Source of the DNA: Limnohabitans sp.
GTDB lineage: Bacteria; Pseudomonadota; Gammaproteobacteria; Burkholderiales; Burkholderiaceae_C
Direction: 5' to 3'
Length of the DNA stretch: 64,000 nt
Assembly: GCF_023910625.1 (NCBI RefSeq)
Contig: NZ_JAAVVW010000003.1
Span: 930,001 to 994,000 of the forward strand
Made by a program: the position numbers and the translations under genes. Shown piece after piece: positions 7,699 to 15,859 of this stretch; position 1 is the first letter of the stretch, and each line of letters begins with the position of its first letter. Under the pieces are notes generated by a model, which saw only the letters and a program-made list of their open reading frames with translations, was not told the origin of the DNA and made no database searches.

Positions 7699-10122
7699 AT
7701 GACAGAAATTAAGGTTAAGGTGATTGGGAGTGGTACGGTTTCCCAGCATTCAGTTGGCGGTGGGCGGTACATGCAACTAAAAGCAATTCCAGACTACGGG
7801 GCTAAATTTATCAGATGGGAAAAATTTGACCAGTTGCAAGGTGGCTCACCTACCTTCAGTTCAACTAATTTATGCAACGTCAACACACGATATACCAGTG
7901 ACGTTGTGGCTGTATTTTCCAATGAAAAAGCCGATGAGATTCAGCATAACGAATCCATGCTAAAGCTGCATGCAGATAAATTTGCAGTCGCTAATGAAGA
8001 TGTTGGATTTTGGATAGACGATCCATCAGTTAAAGTAGTAAAGGAATTTGATGCGTATGGTGGACTCATTGTTAATGATGATGGAACGGTGCTTGATCAA
8101 TTCACAGCTCTAATGTGGACTTACAAGACGTATCCTCAAAAAATAACCATGGAAAAAGCCATGCTGCTTGAAAAAGAATTTGCAGGCTACTCTGATTGGA
8201 GGATACCAACGCTATCCGAGTTGGAAACAATTATTCCAACATTTAATGGATTCTTTTCAACCAAATTAATTGGTTACTACTGGAGTACTAGCAGTAACAA
8301 ATACCATTTGCATCGTAAAACAGTCATGGATAGTCATGGTCGAGAAGAAAGTAAAGATCCGGCTAAAAATTACGAACTACTTCGGCTTGTTAGAGATATA
8401 AAAAAACACTCTGTGAACGTTCAAACAATCGGGCTTGGTAGTGGCGCTGTGAAAAACATGATTGTTTTCGAAAAACCAGATGGAGTAATTGGGAAAATTC
8501 CAAGATTCAATAATGTTTATCCACATAATACACAAATAGAATTTGTCGCCACGCCAAATAAGGGTTCCCGTTTCTCTCGATGGTCTGGGGATGCTAGTGG
8601 CTCTACTCCAAATTTCACCACCGTAATTAGTGGGCCCATGGTCGTACTCGCAGAATTTGAACAAATTACCCACACGCTTGACTTGCAAACCCAAGGCTCA
8701 GGCGAAGGTAGTATTACACCCAACACCAAAGAAGAGCGGCACCCGCACGACACAACCGTTACATTGCAAGCAATAGCTGACGAAGGCTCAAAATTCAAGC
8801 AATGGTTTGGCGATATTGGTGGTACTGCTACCCAAGTAACCATCAAAATGGACGGTCCAAAAACCGTCACCGCTGAGTTTGTGCGGGTGTATTCGCTCAC
8901 GGTATCAACCCTGGGCAAGGGTCAGGTCAAGCGTAGCGAACTTGCCAATGAGTACGAGGCCGGTAGCACCGTCACGCTGACCGCGATACCCGAAGAGGGG
9001 CATGAGTTTGTACTGTGGCACGAGGAGGCATTTAGCTCAAATCCAGTTTTCACCGTCGTCATGAATTCAAGCTGTACGGTTCTGGTGGAGTTTCGACCAC
9101 TCCCGGTGTTTGACCTGAAAGTGACATACGCAGGCACAGGCAGTGGTGTGGTGCTCCCCAACAAGCAGGCGTTTTGGCAGGGCAGCGAGGTAGAGTTGAT
9201 CGCTCAAGCCGCCGAGGGATGTGTGTTTGACGGATGGAGTGGCGACCTTGCTGAAGGGCTGGAAGAAAATCGCAAAGTCACCGTGAACACACACCTGGCT
9301 GTTACAGCCACATTCAACCGGGTAGAAGTTCCCGAAACCGATATTGGGGTGGTGTTTGACGGCACAACTTATGGCGATACCCAAATCGGTAATGCCACCG
9401 TATTCCTGTTCACTGTTAGCAACCGCAGCGACAGGCAAATTCAGCTTGACATTCCGCTGGCTGGCTTTGTGTCATTAGCGGGCGAAGAGATTGAGCAGGC
9501 CACCTGGGTTAAGGGGATGATTGATGGCGAAAAAGGTGCAACGCTGCGAGCGGGCACCTTCCGCAAAATGGGCTTGGTTTTTGACCGACGGCAGTTGGTC
9601 AAAGTTGAGCTGGGCGAGCATTTGCACTTAACGATGTCGCAGGGTAAGCCTGCGCAGCGGCTGACCTTCACGTTTCGGTGCACAGACGCAGAAAAACAAG
9701 TGCTCACGCTAGTGAATACGGACGTTGAATGCACAGAGCCATTGGCCGTAGCACAAGAGAACAGCCCGGAAAGCTGCGCTATGGCCGCTCAGGCCGAGCT
9801 GACCGCACGCATGCAACTGCTTGAAAAAAGTTTGCAAGAAGCCCTTAGCCGACTGAATGCCCCACCCGCCGCTGCACCAAAGCCAGCCGATGCGCCCACA
9901 CAAACCTTGCCCGAAGTGTTGGCTTGGCTGTGCACCCAAAACAGCGTCCCTTTGGCTGTCTTGCGGCAAAAGCTTCTGCCGCTGGGCTTGCTGCCCAGCG
10001 CTGTGCTGGACGACGTGAATGAGCGTGCATTTGAGATAGCAGGTGAGCCAGCACTGGACGAGGTGACAGGCAGCGTGATCGTTCAGCGCGGCGTGTTGCT
10101 GCAAGTGCTTGCAGTGTGGTGA
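7699..10122 (+). CDS. mosaic repeat protein: InlB-type repeats, DUF1566 domain and TerB-C-like tail
   Basis: An 807-residue protein with no signal peptide or membrane segment, so probably cytoplasmic. Order: one divergent repeat (1-75); a DUF1566/Lcl C-terminal domain (about 115-235, with FTALMWTY, YSDWRIPTLSELE, YYWSTSS and LLRLVRD); four more repeats (238-322, 323-396, 397-468, 470-541), each with a central Trp as in FSRWSGD, FKQWFGD and FDGWSGD, like divergent InlB B-repeats; an unrecognised beta-rich segment (548-690); a coiled coil (695-723); a Pro/Ala linker; and a C-terminus (735-807) resembling TerB-C (LGLLPSAVLDDVNERAF). GC content rises sharply after about residue 330. Function unknown; I infer a sensor-adaptor. 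Confidence 0.7.
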   Translation: MTEIKVKVIGSGTVSQHSVGGGRYMQLKAIPDYGAKFIRWEKFDQLQGGSPTFSSTNLCNVNTRYTSDVVAVFSNEKADEIQHNESMLKLHADKFAVANEDVGFWIDDPSVKVVKEFDAYGGLIVNDDGTVLDQFTALMWTYKTYPQKITMEKAMLLEKEFAGYSDWRIPTLSELETIIPTFNGFFSTKLIGYYWSTSSNKYHLHRKTVMDSHGREESKDPAKNYELLRLVRDIKKHSVNVQTIGLGSGAVKNMIVFEKPDGVIGKIPRFNNVYPHNTQIEFVATPNKGSRFSRWSGDASGSTPNFTTVISGPMVVLAEFEQITHTLDLQTQGSGEGSITPNTKEERHPHDTTVTLQAIADEGSKFKQWFGDIGGTATQVTIKMDGPKTVTAEFVRVYSLTVSTLGKGQVKRSELANEYEAGSTVTLTAIPEEGHEFVLWHEEAFSSNPVFTVVMNSSCTVLVEFRPLPVFDLKVTYAGTGSGVVLPNKQAFWQGSEVELIAQAAEGCVFDGWSGDLAEGLEENRKVTVNTHLAVTATFNRVEVPETDIGVVFDGTTYGDTQIGNATVFLFTVSNRSDRQIQLDIPLAGFVSLAGEEIEQATWVKGMIDGEKGATLRAGTFRKMGLVFDRRQLVKVELGEHLHLTMSQGKPAQRLTFTFRCTDAEKQVLTLVNTDVECTEPLAVAQENSPESCAMAAQAELTARMQLLEKSLQEALSRLNAPPAAAPKPADAPTQTLPEVLAWLCTQNSVPLAVLRQKLLPLGLLPSAVLDDVNERAFEIAGEPALDEVTGSVIVQRGVLLQVLAVW

Positions 10123-10126
10123 CAGC

Positions 10127-10222
10127 ATGACAACTACGAAGTCATACCTCGATATTTTTTGTTGCTTGAATGAAGTCGCTCAGCAAAATTTATTTATCAA
10201 TCAAGATGAGTATTTTCCATGA
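10127..10222 (+). CDS. small 31-residue ORF linking the repeat protein and FRG genes
   Basis: The ATG lies four bases after the stop of the 807-codon gene, and the TGA at 10220-10222 overlaps the FRG gene's ATG at 10219 (ATGA), as in translational coupling. The peptide starts MTTTKSYLDIFCCLNEVAQ and ends in an acidic-aromatic tail (QDEYFP). I recognise no family. It is AT-rich like the FRG gene. It could be a small partner or antitoxin, a coupling leader only, or an upstream part of the FRG frame if a base is wrong here. Confidence 0.4.
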   Translation: MTTTKSYLDIFCCLNEVAQQNLFINQDEYFP

Positions 10223-11064
10223 GTGATATACATTCATCAAATTTAGACAAGTCCTACATTGAGTATCATCCAGACACGTGGGATGAAATAAAAAATTTCC
10301 AATCCCTTTTATCGGAATGGATTTTTCGTGGACAAGCATGCAGCTCGTGGTCTATCACAAACAGCTTAGAAAGAACACGCAAACGAGTTGCGCCCACTTT
10401 AACGAATTCACAGCTCGAAAAAAATATTGTTTCTAGATTTAAAAGGGGTGCCCATCTTGTTTCATCATATACCCCAAACTTGGATAACAGTTTGGAATGG
10501 TTGGCGCTCATACAGCACTATGGTGGACCAACAAGACTTCTAGACTTTACTCGATCATTTTATATTGCTGCCTTTTTTGCTGTGGAGACGGCTGACTCTG
10601 ATGCTGCCATCTGGTGCTTGAATCCAAGAATATTAAAAAAATCTTCAGAAGTCGCAAATTTGAATTTAAATCAAAATACATTAAAATCCGAAGAAGTTTA
10701 TAATCATTTAATTGACGATGAAGAAAATCTGCAAGCTGTAATCGATGTGGAGCCATTCTTTCTTAATGAGAGGCTGATTCGTCAACAAGGTCTTTTTGTG
10801 ATGCCGTGCAGTCTGAATGTTGATTTTGAGACTTGTTTGTTTGGCTCGCTGGCTGGGCCAACTTCAAAACTTACCAGAGCTGATATTGATCGGGTGCAGC
10901 TTGAACTTGGAACATTCTATGAGAATGCTGCAATTATTAAAATAATTATTCCAAAAATCATTCATTCAGATATAAGACGTGATTTGGCTCGCATGAATGT
11001 GGATGCTGCCAATTTATTTCCGGGCATTGATGGTTTTGCTCGATCTTTAAATTTTTCTTTTTGA
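10219..11064 (+). CDS. FRG-domain protein, candidate effector
   Basis: A 281-residue protein with the FRG domain signature: WIFRGQ at 34-39, then W and SLER, and LALIQHYGGPTRLLDFT at 95-111 followed by IAAFFAVE. A conserved RQQGLFVMP appears in the second half. FRG domains occur in phage-defence loci and other accessory proteins; the enzymatic activity is not established, though the invariant Arg/His/Asp set looks catalytic. The gene is strongly AT-rich (a hand-counted line near 10681 is about 28% GC), pointing to recent transfer. It sits between adaptor and helicase genes of the island, which suggests an effector role (inference). Confidence 0.75.
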   Translation: MSDIHSSNLDKSYIEYHPDTWDEIKNFQSLLSEWIFRGQACSSWSITNSLERTRKRVAPTLTNSQLEKNIVSRFKRGAHLVSSYTPNLDNSLEWLALIQHYGGPTRLLDFTRSFYIAAFFAVETADSDAAIWCLNPRILKKSSEVANLNLNQNTLKSEEVYNHLIDDEENLQAVIDVEPFFLNERLIRQQGLFVMPCSLNVDFETCLFGSLAGPTSKLTRADIDRVQLELGTFYENAAIIKIIIPKIIHSDIRRDLARMNVDAANLFPGIDGFARSLNFSF

Positions 11065-11079
11065 AATTTTTTAACGCAC

Positions 11080-13236
11080 ATGTTTAACCGTTTGGCCCCA
11101 CCCCTGCAGCGGGCTTTGTGGCGTCTGGGTTGGAAGGGCCTGCGCGACCATCAACAAGCTGCCCTGCCGTTGATTTTGGACACGCAGGCCGATGTGATCG
11201 TGTCGGCGGCCACGGCGTCGGGCAAAACAGAGGCTGCTTTTTTGCCATTGCTCACACGTTTGTGGGGTGGTGCGGGGGTGGTGTTGTATGTGGCCCCCGT
11301 CAAGGCGCTGATCAACGATCAGGTCGAACGGTTGCAGGTGTTTTGCGAGGGCATGGACATTCCCGTTTATCCCTGGCATGGTGATGTGGGGCCAACCAGC
11401 CGCAAAAGGTTTTTTGTCAACCCGAGCGGGGTGGTACTGATCACGCCTGAGTCGCTAGAGGCGCTCCTGTTTCGCCGGGGCGGTGAGGTGCGTGGCCTGT
11501 TTGGGGCAATCGAAGCGGTGGTGGTGGACGAACTGCATGCCTTCATTGGCAATGTGCGGGGGCGGCAGCTGCAAAGCCTGTTGCACCGGCTGGAATGCCA
11601 ACTGGCGCGGCGTGTGCAGCGCATTGGCTTGTCGGCCACGTTGGGTGACATGAGTTTGGCGGCAGACTTTTTGCGCCCCGGGCAAGGGCATGCGGTGCAG
11701 GTGGTGACTTCTGCTGACGAAAAGCGACACCTTCAACTGGCACTGAAGGTGGTTTGCCAGCCTGCCACCATGTCCGAAACCGACCAAGACCCCCATTGGC
11801 TGATTGCCAATGAGCTGTTTGAGCGGCTTCGTGGTGCCAACCACTTGGTGTTTCCGGCTGGGGTGGGGCTGGTGGAGTTTTACGCAGACGCGTTGCGCAA
11901 GCGGTGCGAAGCGGCGGGGCTGCCGGTCACGTTTTTCCCGCACCACGGGCGATTGGCCAAAAGCGAACGGGAAGAAACCGAAGCCGAACTCAAGCGCGGC
12001 CACCTGCCCGTGAGCGCTATTTGCACCACCACGCTGGAGATGGGCATAGACATTGGTGCCATCAAAGGCATTGTGCAAATTGGCCCGCCGCAAACGGTGG
12101 CCAGCCTGTGCCAGCGCATCGGGCGGGCTGGGCGGCGCGAAGGCGAAGCCGCTGTGTTGTGGCAATACTGCATTGCCAAAGCGCACGGCCCTGGCATGGA
12201 TTGCGCCGAGGGTTTGCAACCCGATCTGGTGCAGGCGGTGGCGGTGATACAGCTCTTTCTAGCCAAGTGGTACGAGCCGCCCCGCTCGGGTGAGCTGGAT
12301 TACTCCACACTGGTGCAGCAGGTGCTGAGTCTGGTGGGCGAATGCCATGGCATCACGGCGGTGGTGGCTTATGAGCGTTTGTGCCAGACCGGGCCATTCC
12401 GGGGGGTGTCGCAAGGCGATTTCATTACCCTGCTGCGGGCCATGGCGGCCAAAAAACTGCTGATGCAAGACGCCAACCGGCTGTTGCTGCACGGTGAACT
12501 GGGCGAGCGGCTGGTGAACCACTACACGTTTTATGCGGCGTTTCCTGATTCGCAGGAATACCGGCTACGCCAGGGTGGCAAAGATCTGGGCACCTTGCCA
12601 TTGCCCACATCCAACCAACTGGGTGACGTGATCACCTTCGCTGGACGGCGCTGGTCTATTGAGCGCATTGATCATGAAAAGCGGATGGTGGATTTGCAGC
12701 CGTCCAGCATGGGCAAGCTGCCGCGCACAGGTGGGCAAGGCCTACCTGTGCACACCAAGGTGAGGGAAGAAATGCGAGCGGTGCTTGCTAGCCAACACAT
12801 GCCGGTTTGGCTGGATGCGAATGCGCGGTCTCTGCTGCAAGAAGCTCGCAAGCAATACCTGAATCTGCAATTGGACCGCGATTATTGTGTGGCGGAAGGC
12901 GACACGGTTTACCTTTTTTTGTGGCAGGGCGACGTGGTGCAAAACTCACTGGCCGCACTGCTGAATCACCAAGGGCTGCAAGCGCGCAATGAAGGCATTT
13001 GCATCGCAGTGAAACATGCCAGCTTGGCCATGGTGACATTGGCTATTGCGCAAGTTGCGGCCCAACCCTGCCCCTCAGCAGCACAATTGTTCACGCGCAA
13101 AGACGTGCCAAACACCGAAAAATGGGATTGGGTGCTGCCGGATGAATTATTTTTGGCAGGCCAAACAAGCCGGGCGCTGGACTTGGAAGCAGCCCATGCG
13201 CTATGCATTCACCTGTACGAAACCTCTGCGCATTGA
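11080..13236 (+). CDS. BrxHI/Lhr-like DEAD/DEAH superfamily 2 helicase
   Basis: A 718-residue SF2 helicase with all core motifs: a Q-like region (LRDHQQAALP), motif I ATASGKTEA with GKT at 48-50, Ia YVAPVKALINDQ, motif II DELH at 150-153, motif III SAT at 185-187, motif V TTLEMGIDIG and motif VI QRIGRAGRR at 345-353. About 330 further residues follow, as in Lhr-like and BrxHI helicases. It should translocate on or unwind DNA using ATP. It starts 15 bases after the FRG gene and ends the island. Composition is near that of the chromosome, unlike the two genes before it. Confidence 0.85.
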   Translation: MFNRLAPPLQRALWRLGWKGLRDHQQAALPLILDTQADVIVSAATASGKTEAAFLPLLTRLWGGAGVVLYVAPVKALINDQVERLQVFCEGMDIPVYPWHGDVGPTSRKRFFVNPSGVVLITPESLEALLFRRGGEVRGLFGAIEAVVVDELHAFIGNVRGRQLQSLLHRLECQLARRVQRIGLSATLGDMSLAADFLRPGQGHAVQVVTSADEKRHLQLALKVVCQPATMSETDQDPHWLIANELFERLRGANHLVFPAGVGLVEFYADALRKRCEAAGLPVTFFPHHGRLAKSEREETEAELKRGHLPVSAICTTTLEMGIDIGAIKGIVQIGPPQTVASLCQRIGRAGRREGEAAVLWQYCIAKAHGPGMDCAEGLQPDLVQAVAVIQLFLAKWYEPPRSGELDYSTLVQQVLSLVGECHGITAVVAYERLCQTGPFRGVSQGDFITLLRAMAAKKLLMQDANRLLLHGELGERLVNHYTFYAAFPDSQEYRLRQGGKDLGTLPLPTSNQLGDVITFAGRRWSIERIDHEKRMVDLQPSSMGKLPRTGGQGLPVHTKVREEMRAVLASQHMPVWLDANARSLLQEARKQYLNLQLDRDYCVAEGDTVYLFLWQGDVVQNSLAALLNHQGLQARNEGICIAVKHASLAMVTLAIAQVAAQPCPSAAQLFTRKDVPNTEKWDWVLPDELFLAGQTSRALDLEAAHALCIHLYETSAH

Positions 13237-13331
13237 ATGCTTGGTTTAGTTGGCCGCCATATGCTTTTGGTCGTTTGCCCGCTCACGACGGGCGTGGATG
13301 TTGAGCATCCATTTTTGCAACTCCTACAGAG

Positions 13332-14309
13332 TCAAGCCGCCTGCGGCATCAAAAACTCCCGACTGATGCGACCGCCCAGCACGTTGACCCGTTCGAGAAA
13401 CTGCGTCAGGTAAGCGTGCAAGCCCGTGGCCAAAATCTCGTCAATGCGGCCGAAAGCCAGCTCCGAGCGCAAGCGGCCCGCATGGCGCAGCGTGTCGTTG
13501 TCAGCGTCATGCGAGACCAGTTTCAGATTCGCCACCACCTCGTTCAGACTGGCCAGCAGCGAGCGCGGCATGTCGGGCCGCAAGATCAACAACTCAGCCA
13601 CCCGCTCGGGGCGAATCACATCGCGGTAGACCTTGCGGTACACCTCAAAACCGCTGACGCTGCGCAAGATCGCACTCCAATGGTAGAAGTCGTATTCCTG
13701 CGTACTCTCGGTCTCGGCAGCACCGTCATGCGGCGCGCCAAAAAAGTCACTTTGCATGGCATGGAACTTCACATCCACCAGCCGAGCAGTGTTGTCTGCC
13801 CGCTCCAAAAACGTGCCCATGCGCATGAAATACAGCGACTCGTCCATCAGCATGGTGCCCACCGTCACCCCGCGTGACAGATGTGATCGGAACTTGACCC
13901 ATTCAAAAAACTGGCCCGGGTCGCGTTCGAAGTCCCCTTTTTTGAGCAATCGGTTGACCTCTAGCCAGGTCTGGTTTTGCGTCTCCCACACCTCGGTGGT
14001 GAGCGTCCCGCGCACGGCGCGGGCGTTTTCCCGAGCAGCGCGCAGGCAGGACAAGATGGACGATGAGTTCCTCTCGTCGCGCACCATGAAGGCCATCACA
14101 TCGCGAGGGCTGATGGTTTTGTAAAGCGCCAAATAAGACGGCAGCAACTCGCTGATGGACAAAAGGCCCTCCCACCCGGCTTCAACGGCTGCAGCCGACT
14201 GGGGCAAGAGCGAGGTCTCATAGCTGACGTTCAGCATGCGGGCGGTGTTCTCAGCACGTTCCATGTAACGAGACATCCAGAACAGGTGGTCTGCGGTTCT
14301 TGAAAGCAT
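13332..14309 (-). CDS. alpha-E (DUF403) domain protein
   Basis: A 325-residue all-helical alpha-E protein beginning MLSRTADHLFWMSRYMERAENTAR, the hallmark opening of DUF403, with MGTFLERADNTARLVD in the second half. Alpha-E proteins are encoded with circularly permuted ATP-grasp enzymes and transglutaminase-like proteins in predicted peptide-ligation systems of unknown product. The ATP-grasp gene lies just upstream (starting 15788, ending 14325). A fused ATP-grasp/alpha-E paralogue lies on the other strand at 22194. The 95-base gap to the helicase (13237-13331) holds no supportable gene. Confidence 0.88.
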   Translation of the reverse strand: MLSRTADHLFWMSRYMERAENTARMLNVSYETSLLPQSAAAVEAGWEGLLSISELLPSYLALYKTISPRDVMAFMVRDERNSSSILSCLRAARENARAVRGTLTTEVWETQNQTWLEVNRLLKKGDFERDPGQFFEWVKFRSHLSRGVTVGTMLMDESLYFMRMGTFLERADNTARLVDVKFHAMQSDFFGAPHDGAAETESTQEYDFYHWSAILRSVSGFEVYRKVYRDVIRPERVAELLILRPDMPRSLLASLNEVVANLKLVSHDADNDTLRHAGRLRSELAFGRIDEILATGLHAYLTQFLERVNVLGGRISREFLMPQAA

Positions 14310-14324
14310 CGGTGTTCTCCCTTG

Positions 14325-15788
14325 TCAGTCCTGCAAAATCCAGGTGTCCTTAGTCCCGCCGCCTTGGCTGCTGTTGACCACCAGGGAGCCTTCTTTCAAG
14401 GCTACGCGGGTCAGGCCACCGGGCACCATCTGCACTGTGCGGCCACTCAGCACAAAGGGCCGCAGGTCAATATGGCGCGGTGCGATGCCGCTGTCCACAA
14501 AGGTGGGGCAACTCGACAGGCTGAGTGTGGGTTGCGCGATGTAGCCCTCGGGGTTAGCCAGCAACGCTGCACGAAAGCGCTCGATTTCTTCTTTCGTGGA
14601 GGCAGGCCCCACCAGCATGCCGTAACCGCCCGCGCCATGCACTTCTTTGACCACCAGGTCTTTCAGGTGGGCCAGGGTGTAATGCAAGTCCTCAGGTTTG
14701 CGGCACTGAAAAGTCGGCACGTTTTTCAGGATCGGTTCCTCACCCAAATAGAACTTGATCATGTCGGGCACATAGGGGTAGACCGATTTGTCGTCGGCCA
14801 CCCCCGTGCCCACCGCGTTGCAAATCGCCACATGGCCCGCCTTGTAGGCGTCCATCAGGCCCGCGCAACCCAATGTGGAGCTGGGGCGAAACACCTTCGG
14901 GTCCAAAAAGTCGTCGTCCACCCGGCGGTAGATCACGTCCACCCGCTTGGGGCCGCGTGTGGTGCGCATGTAAACGAACTGGTCTTTCACGAACAAGTCC
15001 TGGCCTTCGACCAGCTCCACGCCCATTTGCTGTGCCAGAAAAGCGTGCTCAAAATACGCGCTGTTGTACATGCCGGGCGTGAGCACCACCACTGTGGGCT
15101 CAGCCGTTGTGGCGGGGCTGGACGCGCGCAGGGTCTCCAGCAGCAAGTCAGGGTAATGCGCGACTGGAGCCACCCGGTGCTGACTGAACAGGTCGGGAAA
15201 GAGCCGCATCATCATCTTGCGGTCTTCGAGCATGTAGCTCACGCCGCTGGGCACGCGCAGGTTGTCTTCGAGCACGTAGTACTCGCCCTTGCCCGCACTG
15301 TCCGGAGCCCTCACGATGTCGATGCCGCTGATGTGCGAATAGATCTGGCTGGGCACATCCACACCCACCATCTCGGGACGAAACTGCGCGTTGTTTTCGA
15401 TCTGTTCACGCGGCACCACCCCCGCCTTCAGGATGTCTTGCTCGTGGTAAACGTCGTGGATGAAGCGGTTCAGGGCGGTGACGCGCTGCACCAGCCCAGC
15501 CTCCATGCCGGCCCACTCCTGGGCAGCGATCACACGGGGGATCAGGTCAAACGGAATGAGTCTTTCGGTGCCCCCCTCGTCCGTGTTCGCGTCCTCGTCC
15601 TTGTCGCCATAGACCGCAAAGGTAATGCCTACACGGCGAAAAATCACCTCGGCCTCTTCACGCCGCGCCGCCATGGTCTGCGGGTCCTGGGCTTGCAACC
15701 AACGGGCATAGGCCCGGTAATGGTTTCGCACTTCCCCCGCTTCGCCTGCAGCGGGCAGACGGCTGTACATCTCATCGAATTGGCGCAT
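14325..15788 (-). CDS. circularly permuted type 2 ATP-grasp protein (DUF404/DUF407)
   Basis: A 487-residue ATP-grasp-family protein. Features include FRRVGITFAVYG near the start, RLIPFDLIPRVI, RAPDSAGKGEYYVLEDNLRVPSG, VVLTPGMYNSAYFEHAFLAQQMG, DVIYRRVDDDFLDP and VVKEVHGAGGYGMLVGP. These enzymes are predicted amidoligases that join amino acids to a peptide or protein using ATP; no substrate is known. It lies 15 bases upstream of the alpha-E gene and reads the same way, forming a two-gene unit. Full length; start at MRQFDEMYSRLPA. Confidence 0.9.
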   Translation of the reverse strand: MRQFDEMYSRLPAAGEAGEVRNHYRAYARWLQAQDPQTMAARREEAEVIFRRVGITFAVYGDKDEDANTDEGGTERLIPFDLIPRVIAAQEWAGMEAGLVQRVTALNRFIHDVYHEQDILKAGVVPREQIENNAQFRPEMVGVDVPSQIYSHISGIDIVRAPDSAGKGEYYVLEDNLRVPSGVSYMLEDRKMMMRLFPDLFSQHRVAPVAHYPDLLLETLRASSPATTAEPTVVVLTPGMYNSAYFEHAFLAQQMGVELVEGQDLFVKDQFVYMRTTRGPKRVDVIYRRVDDDFLDPKVFRPSSTLGCAGLMDAYKAGHVAICNAVGTGVADDKSVYPYVPDMIKFYLGEEPILKNVPTFQCRKPEDLHYTLAHLKDLVVKEVHGAGGYGMLVGPASTKEEIERFRAALLANPEGYIAQPTLSLSSCPTFVDSGIAPRHIDLRPFVLSGRTVQMVPGGLTRVALKEGSLVVNSSQGGGTKDTWILQD

Positions 15789-15859
15789 GTCTCTTCACTC
15801 CTGAACAGAGGATAGCAAGATATATACCCACCCAGGCTTACTCCCCATCCGGTCGAACA

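Noticed and set aside
8050..8400. A diversity-generating retroelement acting on the DUF1566 domain
   Set aside because: No reverse transcriptase, template repeat or adenine-biased variable repeat was seen near the gene.
6385..13236. A complete BREX system
   Set aside because: Only BrxD- and BrxHI-like genes are seen. PglX, PglZ, PglW, PglY and BrxC-type genes are absent from the window.
13237..13331. A short minus-strand frame (ending HMAAN) between helicase and alpha-E genes as a gene fragment
   Set aside because: Too short, no start codon in good context and no family I can name; it may be debris at the island edge.
14322..15815. A 497-codon open frame opposite the ATP-grasp gene, and a similar 549-codon one opposite the transglutaminase gene (18522-20171)
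   Set aside because: Both lie wholly antisense to conserved coding genes and translate to His/Gln/Ala-rich sequence with no recognisable domain.
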